This document shows positions 54,684-64,000 of a stretch of 64,000 bases of DNA, piece after piece; the stretch's first letter is position 1; each line of letters begins with the position of its first letter. Under the pieces are notes generated by a model. The model did no database searches. It saw only the letters and a program-made list of their open reading frames with translations, and was not told the origin of the DNA. Origin of the DNA: Escallonia rubra. Lineage: Eukaryota > Streptophyta > Magnoliopsida > Escalloniales > Escalloniaceae. Location of the stretch: assembly GCA_033065855.1 (NCBI GenBank), contig JAVXUO010000067.1, forward strand, positions 1 to 64,000, read 5' to 3'. The position numbers and the translations under genes were made by a program.

Positions 54684-55281
54684 ATTTTCTACAAGGTAGG
54701 TTACTTTGGTGGAGAATTTTTCAGATTTTGAGAGGGTCCAGGCTAAGAAATCCTGGGGTTGTGAGGTGGAAATTCTGATTCTTAGGATTTCCTTAATGGT
54801 GGGTTTCGAAAAAAGGCGATGGAGTTTTAGCCTATTCCAATTGCATGTTGATGTGTCGATAAGATCGAATACCGTGCTGTGCCCTTGGCTAGGGGGGACC
54901 TCTGTGTGGGACTTGAAACCTTCGATAGTGGGTATCCAGGGGTCTAGCCTAAAATCAATGGCATCAACTTTTTCCTACAATGAAGTAGGCACCCTTTCCA
55001 ATGATGTTCTTGCTCGCGCATATCCCTTTCTAGATCCAAGAAGCTTCCTTTGGCGGTTGGTGGTTCAGGAATCTGGTATTATGCAGATATTTAGCGTTCA
55101 TGATTTGTACCCAAAGTTTCCCAAGTTCCTTGAGAATCGCCTATCCTAGCTTCGTAAGTAACGCCTTGTTTGCTTCCTTCATCGGTTTAAACCCCATTCC
55201 GCCATACATTTTTGGGATACACAAGGTGCTCCACGCTTTTGGGCAATAATGGTTCTTTGATTCATCATGCCCCCACCAGAA
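54684..55281 (-). pseudogene. LINE region between RT and zf-RVT, decayed
   Basis: Expected C-terminal RT/thumb sequence. Recognisable pieces are WRSCLGIQLKW-like and FAYQWWGHDESKN-like stretches in several frames (55140-55280). Continuous ORFs seen on the plus strand here are antisense shadows. Confidence 0.55.
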
Positions 55282-55938
55282 TCATCTCATGTAACTGTCC
55301 ATTTTTTCGCATATTGCTGTAGGTATTGCGAAAGTTGACATTGTGTATGATGGGATGGCCATTACAATTTCCTTGATCAGTGTACTTCTACCCGCTTGTG
55401 ATAAGCATTTTTCTTTCCATCCACTCAGACGTTGTCGAACTCTTTCCGCTAAAGCTGCAAATAAATCCATCTTCTTTTGATTGGTAAAGATGGGTAATCC
55501 GAGATATTTATCTGAGGATGGTGGCTTTTTTATGCCCAGTTGATTGCAAATCTCGCGGCTTTCTGCCCCATTCACAATTTTGCTAAAGAACACTCTCGAT
55601 TTTAATTGGTTAATGACCTGTCCTGACAAGCTTTCATACGTTTGCAGACATTTGAGAATAGTTTCAGCTTTATTTTTATTTGCCCTACAAAAAATAATCA
55701 AATCGTCAGCGAAAAAGAGGTGAGATATGGCTGGGCTTCCACGTCTGGCCTTAATTCCATGGATGTTTGCTTTGCTTTCTTCAAGAAGTATCAATCTAAT
55801 TAGAATTTCAGACCCCAGAATGAATAGAAATGAAGAGATGGGGTCTCATTGGGCATTGGCGAAGGCCTCTAGAAGAGGGGAAGAAGCCGTGGGGTGCACC
55901 ATTGATGAGTGTTGAGAAAGTTGCAGTACTGATGCATT
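55282..55938 (-). pseudogene. LINE reverse transcriptase, C-terminal half with FADD
   Basis: The translation includes HLFFADDLIIFCRANKNKAE, the catalytic FADD of non-LTR RTs, then LSGQVINQLKSRVFFSKIV and SDKYLGLPIFTNQKKMDLF, GWKEKCLSQAGRSTLIKEIV and a MSTFAIP block. The frame is broken upstream near 55794. It is separated from the N-terminal RT half by the solo LTR. Confidence 0.92.
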
Positions 55939-55943
55939 GTTCC

Positions 55944-58900
55944 TGTAATATCCCGAACTTTGAGAGTAGGTTAAAATAACCATCGGCGATCCGAAAAATA
56001 AACGGGTAATAATTTTGAGCAATGCTCAGATAGTAGTAGAGAGAGGAGTTTAAAATAATTTTGGGTCAAAAATGCATTTTTTTTAAATTTTGGGGCCTTT
56101 TTGTAATTTTGAAAACTTGAGGGACTATTTTGAAAATTTTAAAATATGCCCTAGGTGTCAAATTCGTGGAGAAGACTTTCCTAATTGTGCCACCTCTTGC
56201 TATTTTGAGGGTATGACTAATCTGATGGTTAGGTTATTTTATATTCTTTTTACCTTAAATGGAAAGAAAGAGAAAAATAAAGGAAGATAACCTTCCATTT
56301 CGGGAAAGAAACAAGAAATATAAGAACAAACAGTAGACGAAAAGCAGAGAAACAGAGCAAGAAAAGAAAAAAAAACGGGAGGAAGAACGAAGAACAGGGT
56401 GGCATGAGAGAAATTCAATGGGTATTTTCTTCACCCTTTGTAATCTGTGATTCAGTGTATTTATGTGGGTTAGAGGGTTACGGTGTGACAGCAGTGAGAG
56501 TTAGGGTGAGGTCTGTGTGTCTCAGTGTGTGCAGTGCGTGTGAATTACGGGTGTTTGTATGCGTAATTCGTATATAAGTGTGTTGTTATGTGTGTTAGGA
56601 TGCGTTTTGGGTATGTATTGGTGTTTCAGTGTGTTTATTCGTGGGTAGCAGGGTGTACATGTGTGTGAAAATGAAGGTTGTGCCTCGGCAGAAAGAAGGG
56701 GAAGTGGAAGAGAAAGTGTGTGTGATGAAGGCGAATTAGTAGGTGCTGAATCCAAATAGTAACCGTTATTGTCGCTAAAGACATAAATTAATTTAGGCAG
56801 TTTTTCCCATGAATTTTCGTAAATACCTAGGCTCCAATTTTGACAAAGTACGAAACTGTAACCCCCAATATTTTTACGAGAACTACGCTCTGAAATGTTT
56901 TGGAAATTTTCAGTGTCCGTGAAGAGCGCTAAATTAGGGTACCGATTAGGAAACTTTCCAAATTTATTTAACCTGGTAAACCAAGTTATTTTAATCTGAA
57001 ATTTTTATAGAAACCATATTATACTGATATGAATCATTATCTAAAATTTCGGGCCATTCTGAGGCCGATAGGTACTTTTTCGCGAAATTGGCTTTTTAGC
57101 GCTCGATCCGGACACCGGTTTGGGATTTTTGGGCGAAAATTTCCTAAAATATTTTTTAGCCTAGGAATGATTTTCAGGATGTTTAAAATAGCGTTTCAAA
57201 GTATTTTTGGGATTTTTTCGGTGCGGGAAACCCCCAGGGGCATTTTGGTAATTTGCCACATCGAAGGGGTATTTTGGTAATTTGACCTAAGAAAGGGATT
57301 TTTGTGTAGATTGACATACAATGAGGTTATTTGGATGATTCTACTTAGGGGAATGCTGTTTGGGCAGTTTAAGAGTACGATGGGTGTTTTTGGTAATTTT
57401 ACACCCTAGGGGCGTTTTAGTAATTTTACATACCCAGTGAGGGAGGTTCATTTTGGGAGTTGTGTGAGTCTGTATTAATTTTATAATATCGTAGTGTAGG
57501 ATGTATTCTGATGATTCGATAATTCCGTTTAGGTTAAAGCTAAAGACTTTCCGGTTAGGATAAGCTAGCTGCGGATGCAGGTGAGGGATTCTATCTGAAC
57601 CCTGGGTGAGGACTTTTGTCCGAACCCTTATTTGATTACTCGTACTCGTAAGTACTCCTTTGATATACTTATGACTAATGTCGAATTCTGAATTATGTAT
57701 TGATATCACCATGTTATTGCCCAGAAACCCCAATATTGAACCTGAATCGTTTGTTTGAAAATCTTGTGATGCTCGCATGTTATTGCGTGCTGAGCAAACT
57801 TAATAATTGTTTGTAGTCGTTCTTCTAAACTGTTGTGCCTGAATTCGATAACCGTTTGTAATTGTTCTGGCTGTTTATTTGTGATTTTCTTCTGAAATTC
57901 TGAGTGATGACTTATTTCGGTCTGTTTATTGATATTGAAATTCAGATTGATTTTGGTGATTTGAGCTTATGTAAATGCTCCTTGATATTTCTGATTTTTC
58001 TATGTTGACCTGGGAATTCTGTTTTGTGGGGAGGCGTTATAAGGCTGGTCTGAACCTGCGGAATTATGCAGGGCTAGTACCTTAGTGAGAAGGACTAGTA
58101 ATTATTTTGGTACATCATGCATGTGTACATCTGTGCATTGCCTGAGTGGCATTGCTTCTGCCCAGGGTCAACGTTTCTGAATCTGTTTACATTGTATTTG
58201 ACAATGTCTGTTTTGAAAATGATGTTCAAATGAAAGTCTGGATATCTGCATGAAAGGGGATTGAGTTGAAACTCTTTCCCGTATTGTGATCAAACTGTTT
58301 GTGATTATCTAAGACCTTTTTTCCCTAAGGCTTTGGAAGTTTCTGCGTTTGTTTTTAAACCTTTTGCAAAACCATCAGTTGTATTTGAAAATGACGACTT
58401 GGAAATTATCTTCTGTTGATTGTCTTGGAATCTTTGGAAAGGGTCTTTAAGTGTTTATTTTGGTATCTAGTTCTGATTTCTTTGTTGATTTTGGAAATGA
58501 TTTCTGCTTGGGTTGAAATCCTTCGAGAAATCTTTGTTGTATTTTGGACTGATGACTTCGGAAATTATCTTCTGTTGATCATTTTGGAAATCATTGAGTT
58601 CTTGACCTCGTTTGAAGTATGACGGAAATTTTCGTCGATTAGATTCTTTGGAGTTGTATTGTGATTCTTTGGCAGTCCTTGTACGACCTTACTGAGCTCT
58701 CAAAAGCTCACTCTCCGTTTGACTCCCTTCTGTAAGTGATGGTCAGCTGTAGAATGCTCGGGAATAGAGTTTAGAGTCTGTGTGAGATTTCGGTGAGCCC
58801 ATCACTACTGTATGGTAAGACCCCTGCGTGGGTCGGTACTGTCACTTTGTTCTTATGAAATTTGAATTTTGAAAAACCTAAGCTGTTGTAATAATTTAAG

Positions 58901-59055
58901 CTAAGCAGTTTGTGATCTAGTATTTTTGAGAAATCTGAGTTGATGTTGAATTAGATGATTTGAAATATATGTTAGTGACAAGTTTGATGTGATCCGGTAG
59001 GTTAACGACCCGGGAGTTCAGGGCGGCGGAGCTCCGAATTTTCGGGGATGTTACA
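55944..59055 (+). mobile_element. Solo LTR, gypsy-type, 3.1 kb
   Basis: It starts TGTAATATCCCGAACTTTGA and ends CGGGGATGTTACA. GTTCC is duplicated at 55939-55943 and 59056-59060. No internal region or second LTR is present, so it arose by LTR-LTR recombination. It contains the repeated GGTAATTTG / GGGGCATTTTGG text (57240-57430) and TTTGGAAATGATT-like text (58420-58610). Long LTRs of this kind with the TGTAAT...TTACA ends are found in plant Tekay-like chromoviruses; the lineage is inferred. A fragment of the same family lies at 17140-17631. Confidence 0.9.
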
Positions 59056-59060
59056 GTTCC

Positions 59061-59924
59061 ACCCATCCAATCCATGTTTGATCAAAACCAAAGTTTTTGA
59101 GGACGTTGAGTATGAAAGACCATTCAATTTTTTCATAGGCTTTTTCCATGTTGATTTTGATAACCATAAGCCCATTTTTTTCCTTTCTTTTTCTTCATTG
59201 TGTGCCACAACTCTTGTACTATGATGCTATTGTCGTTGATCAGGCGCTTTGGGACGAATGCCGCTTGAAGTGGGGAGACCAGCTGGTGTAATATTGATTG
59301 GATGCGGGAGGCTAGTATCTTAGATATCAGCTTGTAAGAGACGGTGCACATGCTTATTGGTCGGTAATGGTTAACCGAAATTGGGTTGTCTTGTTTTGGT
59401 ATGAGGGTATGGTTTTGTTCCTTGAGGATGTGTCATGTGATGAAGAAGTTTTTCACACTTTTCTTGACATCAAAGCTGGTGGTTTTGCTGTAGGTTTTGA
59501 AAAAGAATGCCGTCATTCCGTCTGGCCCCGGAGCCTAGTGCGAACCCATATGGTTAAGAGCCTTTTCTATCTCAGAATCAGTGGGGATTGAGCACAACAA
59601 AAAGTTGTCTGCTTCGGATATGGAGTGGGTCAGGAGGTTTTCAAAGTCTGGAGGGAAGGTTGGATTGCAAGTCGAGAAAGTTTGTTCGAAATGGTTACTA
59701 AAGCATCTTCCAATCTGGTTTTTCCCTGTGACCCAAGTACCTTCACCATCTTTTATGAATTCAATTACATTCTGGCGCCTTCTAATAATTGTTGCGAGGT
59801 GGAATAATTTCGTATTGAGGTCCCCTTCAAGAATTATTTTATATCTGGACCTATCTTGCCACAATGAGTCTTCTCTTTTCAGTTCTTTGTCCAGATTGCT
59901 TCGGAGGTTTTTCTTGCGTTCCAA
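59061..59924 (-). pseudogene. LINE region before RT and RT N-terminal half
   Basis: 59924-59535 reads MERKKNLRSNLDKELK, WQDRSRYKIILEGDLNTKLF and HLATIIRRRQNVIEFIKDGE, the stretch between endonuclease and RT. After stops, 59351-59061 gives YKLISKILASRIQSILHQLV, SPLQAAFVPKRLINDNSII and QELWHTM, the start of the RT. Both sit in one frame. Confidence 0.9.
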
Positions 59925-60137
59925 GTTGGACGCCGACGGATCTTCATTTTGGGTTTGGTCAAGGACTTCTGAGAGGGTTTTGATCTTGGTTTGGATATGG
60001 CCGAAGTGGTTTTGTTTCCAGGAATTGAGAGCAATTCGAGTGTTTCTGATTTTCTGGCAAAGTTTGAAAGGGGGCGAACCATGAGCTCTAATTTTCCAGG
60101 CATGTTCTACAATGTAGTGGCTAGAATTATCACGGGT

Positions 60138-61034
60138 TCAACAAGCCATGAATTTGAAGGATTTTGGGGTGGGTGAGTTGATTTCTCTGGTATTTAGGAG
60201 GATGGGATTATGATCAGATTGGTGCGCTGGAAGATGTTTGATTGTTGCATTGGGGAACAGAACACGCCATGCCATATTTGTTATTCCCCTATCAATTATT
60301 TCCTTGATGTTGGGTTGAAGGTGACGTTTGTTACTCCATGTGAACGGGTTCCCAATGAAACCCAGATCTATCAACCCTTTTTCTTGTATCACCCCTACTA
60401 CTCCATTTGTTGACGAAGAGGCAAAAGCTCTGCCTCTTTTTTTATCGTTTGAATCCGTGATTTCATTGAAGTCTCCAATTCCTAGCCAGGATCCAAGGAA
60501 GGAATCAATCATTTTTTAGAGGTCCTCTCGGAATGCAGGTTTTGCTTGCTTGTAGGGGGTCCGTAAATAGTAGTTAGCATCTAGGGTGATGTGGGGGGGG
60601 GGAGGGATTGGGGGGGGGGGGTCTGCGAAGATGATAGCATTAACGAGGTTAGTATTGACTGAAATTATTTCAAGGTCTACTCCTAGCTTCCAAGCTAGGC
60701 ACAGACCACTGACAGTATGGTTCGGTTGGACAATTTAGTGATGGGGAAATCCAAGAGCCTTAAGAATGGGGGTTAGAAAGTGAGATGAGAGCTTAGTTTC
60801 AGAGAGAAAGAAAATTTTGGGAGAGAGGTTTCGGACTAGCCGATGGAGGGCTCGAAATTTTTTCCTTGTTCCGAGCCCTTGACAGTTACGAGAGAGGACT
60901 AACATGGTGATGGTGGTTAGAGGTTTACGCCTTTTTCCAGTTGAGTTGGAAGTTGTAGCAAATGGGGGTTTGTGGTTAGTGATTTGTTGGTATTGTTTCG
61001 GAGGAGTCTTGCATGTTGTTTCAGAGTAGGTCAT
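60138..61034 (-). pseudogene. LINE endonuclease (EEP family)
   Basis: MLVLSRNCQGLGTRKKFRAL and FLSETKLSS (61034-60735) begin the exonuclease-endonuclease-phosphatase fold, with the metal-binding Asn and Glu. In the same frame, 60512-60138 gives IGDFNEITDSNDKKRGRAF, IDLGFIGNPFTWSNKR and HQSDHNPILL, with the active-site GDFN and the final SDHNP. The 220 bases between them carry stops and poly-G runs (60593-60622). It nicks target DNA to prime reverse transcription. Confidence 0.92.
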
Positions 61035-61492
61035 TTTTTTTAGTGGTCTGTTTGTTGGTGGTGTTTTCTTGTGGTGGCATGGGATGTTGCAAGATTGCAG
61101 GTTGTGATGTTGGCTGAGTAGTGAAGTCGTTGTTGGCTGAGAGTGTAGTGGGCTTTTGTTTTTTTTTACATGGACTCTTGTTCTGGGGCCAGCTTCCTTT
61201 TTTGGTTTGATTTTGGGCTTATGGTTCCAAGTGAGTGGGCCAAGGATGTATTGAGTTGGGTTTGCAGATTGTGGGTCGAGGTGGGGTCAGGGCCATCATT
61301 CGGGTCTTTGCTATTCTTTGGGGTATTTAGAGGTTGGGGGTGTTTTCTACGCACATAGGGATATCTTGTGGTAGGGCTACAGCTAGGGGATCAGATCTGG
61401 GGTCGTGGTTGCTTTTGGGTAGGTCTGCGGCGGTAGGAATCTGAGTTGTTGAAGGTTTGGCTGTGTCAGTGGAGGCGTAGGTTGAGGTTTTT

Positions 61493-62414
61493 TTAGCCAT
61501 CATTGCCTCGATTCGTGTCTCTGCCTGGGGTTTCGTGACGGTGGAGCAGTTTGGCCTCTGTCGGGTTCAAGGATTGGATGTTCGTCGGAATCACCAACGA
61601 TTGAGTCTGAGGTGGGGTTTGGGAAGAGGGTGGCTTGTGATGGGAGAATGTATTGTCACCTTCATAAGATGCACAGATCCATGGGTTGTAGTGCCGTTGT
61701 GTTCCTGCCATCATCCAGTTTTCCGTCGGGTCGAGAGGCCGGTGACACCATTTTTTGACATGACCCAGATGTCCACAGCTAAAGCACATGTCTGGTAATC
61801 TCTCATACCTGAATTGAATGGCATCCTCCATTCCATTTCGTTTCAAGGCGAATCCTTTAGGTAAAACATTTTTTATCTCAATTTCAATTTGGAGTCTCAT
61901 ATAGTCTTTTTTTTCCGATTTTCCCTTTTTTTAATGTTTCAATTTCCACCAGATTCCCAATTCTTGCTCCAATGGTGATTGCATTGTTCCTGGTCATCTT
62001 GTTTGGATGTAGTCCGCAGACTCTTACCCAGAAAGGGGATGTGGATAAGTTAACTTCATGGAGAGCAGCTGCAGGTGGCCACGGTTGCAGAACTAGATGT
62101 GCTCCCATGATGGACCACGGACGATTGTCCAGCACTCGTTGCAATTCCTGTTCATCACTGAAGGTGAGGAGTAATCTGTTCTCTTGTTCTCTAATTTTGA
62201 TGCCATGGGGAGGATTCTAGATTTTGATGATCGTGTTTTTGACTCCATTACGATTAAGGGTCTTGTCGCTGACTAGTTGGCCAACAAGTGTCAGCGTAGT
62301 TTGTGGGTTTATGTATGCTGGGTCTGATTCGAGTTCAATGGGTTTTGAGGTGCATTTAAGGCGGTTTGTTTGGGCTATAAGGTCATTAATTGTGTCTTGT
62401 GGGTTTTGGTTCAT
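61493..62414 (-). pseudogene. LINE N-terminal region: DUF4283 and CCHC zinc knuckle
   Basis: The ORF starts at ATG 62414 (MNQNPQDTINDLIAQTNRLK). A TAG at 62217-62219 interrupts DUF4283, which continues with ELQRVLDNRPWSIMGAHLVL and PFWVRVCGLHPNKMTRNNAI. A frameshift in a homopolymer run (about 61905-61925) leads to YERLPDMCFSCGHLGHVKKW, a CX2CX4HX4C knuckle. This protein part binds nucleic acid. Confidence 0.9.
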
Positions 62415-63105
62415 GATTTGAGGTAGGTGGATTGAATAAGTGTATTGAATGATTTTTGGCTGGTATTGAGAAGTGGGTGTAAGAAAGAGCAAATGGCTGG
62501 TAGTGGTTTTCCAGGTGGGCAAGGTTACTGTAGAATCTGCTTGGGTAAGAGTGAGCAAGAGTGGTTCAAGAGGTGATTTTTGGCTGGTAGTGATATGTGG
62601 GTGTTGGAAAGAGTAGGTTGTTTTCGTTCTTGCTGGTACTTGTTTACCAGGTAGAAGGATACTATAGAATCAGATTGGTGAAGGTGAACCAGAGTGGTTC
62701 AAGAGGGGACGCAAACTCAGGGGGTAGGTTTTTTCTTGGAGTAACTTTTTACTTGTTTTTTATATGGAAGAAGACTCTTATTAGCATATTTTACTCCATA
62801 GTGATCCGTACCCCTTCGAGCTTACCATTGTCTAGAATCTTCTCCAAAAAGAGCAAAATGGAAAAACTGTTCTGAAGGAAAGTTTCCTCTATTGCATCAA
62901 GTTATTCCAAATGGCTTGATGCCTAAACTGCTTTTTATCGGGACTAATTTTATTTTCAAAACACACACACACACACACACACAGCAGATCCACAGCTACA
63001 GGTGGAGATCTCCACCACTCTGTCTAACTGATACTCTTTATAACAATTAGGCTTGTCCCCCTATTTCGCTGAATTCCTTCGCTATTTATGATACCCTCGG
63101 CCCGA
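62415..63105. other. LINE 5' flank, no gene seen
   Basis: 62460-62720 contains a diverged direct repeat (GGCTGGTA.TGA.A.GTGGGTGT.., then CCAGGT, then ACTATAGAATC.GCTTGG and GAGTGGTTCAAGAG), offset about 120 bp. This may be tandem promoter monomers of the LINE 5' UTR. A (CA)n microsatellite lies at about 62961-62983. Confidence 0.5.
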
Positions 63106-63205
63106 GTGGGTCCCTAACCGCTACTTAGTGTAGCGGTTAGTGTACAAAATATTCAATTTGAGCCGTCCACAAGCTCTAGTGGACGGCCAGATCACCTGTG
63201 CAGTA
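63106..63205. repeat. Terminus of another element A-like transposon
   Basis: TAACCGCTACT ... GTAGCGGTTA at about 63116-63139 is followed by the hairpin GCCGTCCACAAGC ... AGTGGACGGC (about 63162-63188). This is the same arrangement as at 985-1069. The other end was not found in the window. Confidence 0.55.
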
Positions 63206-63588
63206 GATGTGAACACACACACAGACACACAAAGGCTTTGCCGATAGGGCTTGCCTCTATCATTAGTCTAACTAACAAATCAAATAGTATGCACGCAACT
63301 CGCATGGAGGATCTGACATATTAGAAAATATTTTTTTTCTGCTTATGTTGCTATTAATTGGAGAAAGATTTTGGCCGCAACCTTGAAAATAAGAATAACT
63401 TACAGCCTCACGTATAATGATTATTAAATGTTGCTAAAATTGCTAGTGACATTTTTGTAGACATGCATAGCGACAGTCTTGATCGAACAGCATAAGCAAT
63501 CATTATTTGTCGTCATATGAAGGTTGTATGCTCTTCCAGCAGCCAACATTTTTTCATTAATTAAAATTGTGCATTTGGTTACTTAAAT
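63206..63588. other. Intergenic, no feature recognised
   Basis: AT-rich sequence with no gene or repeat that I recognise. Confidence 0.4.
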
Positions 63589-63835
63589 GTGTTTTTTTTA
63601 AGCAACTCGTAATATATTAAAAAAGGAGGGTTACAAAGAACTAGTTCCTTACTTCTTCCATAGACAAAAATGGGAAGGTGGATGAAGGAAGAACTAGGCC
63701 AAAAAATTTATTTACATCAGCCCATCTAGCCAAATTATGTGCCCATATGTTTTCAAATCTAGAAACCTTAGTGTTAACCCTACGGTTATTTAACATAGGA
63801 TTATATTTGATTTTGATGATAACTAACATTGATGA
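63589..63835 (-). mobile_element. 5'-truncated LINE copy (RNase H tail)
   Basis: A T run at 63592-63599 is the poly-A tail. The minus strand then reads ENIWAHNLARWADVNKFFGL before a stop, the C-terminal end of a plant LINE RNase H (compare NRLPRNLASWAHCNQF in the main LINE). Only about 240 bp is present. Confidence 0.7.
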
Positions 63836-64000
63836 TTATGTTGTCTAACATGCATTGAGTTGATGAAGCAATAGGAACAATCTCATACTCATGCAAACGG
63901 ATTATTAGACGAGCAACACGATCAAAGACTCTCAACGGAACGCATCAAAGAGGAAATTTGTCGATTGAAGTTTTCATGCTTTTATTTCCGTCTTTGTAAA

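Larger units (their letters stand above)
53612..62600 (-). mobile_element. Plant L1-type LINE, decayed, split by a solo LTR
   Basis: Reading leftward, domains appear in the order DUF4283, CCHC knuckle, apurinic-like endonuclease, reverse transcriptase, zf-RVT and RNase H, as in plant L1 elements. The 3' end is a poly-A tail (T run at 53613-53622). The 5' end is not resolved; the first ORF starts at about 62414. Without the solo LTR the element is about 5.9 kb. Many stops and a few frameshifts are present. No TSD could be found. Confidence 0.9.

Noticed and set aside
54312-55149. Two plus-strand ORFs of 106 and 147 aa
   Set aside because: Antisense to the LINE zf-RVT and post-RT region; no domain is visible on the plus strand.
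59581-60084. 167-aa plus-strand ORF
   Set aside because: Antisense to the LINE pol reading frame, which has clear endonuclease and RT motifs.

Overview
This is repeat-dense nuclear DNA from a flowering plant with a large, transposon-rich genome. Supporting signs are spliced genes with GT-AG introns, plant-only protein families (FAR1-type Mutator transposase, plant mobile domain, B3 domain, CYP716 P450, class III peroxidase), CACTA, hAT and Mutator elements with readable target-site duplications (TSDs), Ty1/copia and Ty3/gypsy LTR elements, and a plant L1-type LINE. Nothing bacterial or organellar was seen. I cannot name the species. The only host gene that looks intact is a three-exon cytochrome P450 of the CYP716 family (31532-33323, minus strand).

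Layout: 1-1110 is the right end of a Mutator-like element (element A) that continues off the left edge. 1144-12235 is an 11.1-kb Mutator-like element (element B) with about 250-bp inverted termini. It holds a broken plant mobile domain gene, a broken ULP1-type protease, a divergently oriented pair of related ORFs of about 143 codons, an intact B3-domain gene, and a FAR1-type transposase with one in-frame stop. About 22 copies of a 23-bp palindrome lie in its ends and in two internal clusters. 12246-19723 is an AT-rich foldback element (element C) with arms of about 1 kb. It contains a class III peroxidase fragment, an LTR fragment and two smaller nested TIR elements with clear TSDs.

19991-29620 is a gypsy-type remnant (LTR plus gag-protease) split by a complete but defective Ty1/copia element (21098-27896, TSD TGGTG). 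The CYP716 gene follows. Next is a non-autonomous hAT element (33851-34987, TSD GTCTTGGC) carrying a ribosomal protein L9 fragment, then a CACTA element (37843-44016, TSD TTA). A broken LTR retrotransposon follows, interrupted by a second CACTA element (45804-52104, TSD TAA). That element contains a third one (46465-48961, TSD CAT), which holds a phytoene-synthase-like (NDUFAF6-type) gene fragment and a higher-order minisatellite. A truncated CYP716 copy (52950-53440) precedes a decayed LINE (53612 to about 62600, minus strand), which is split by a 3.1-kb solo LTR (55944-59055, TSD GTTCC).

The most unusual object is element B. It resembles a small multi-gene system: transposase, a candidate DNA-binding protein (B3), a SUMO-protease-like protein, a plant mobile domain protein and an unrecognised paralogous ORF pair, all within a field of palindromes. 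The half-site CCGCTA of these palindromes is shared with element A, while the bases outside it differ. This recalls the self-encoded anti-silencing systems of Arabidopsis VANDAL elements, but that link is an inference by analogy.
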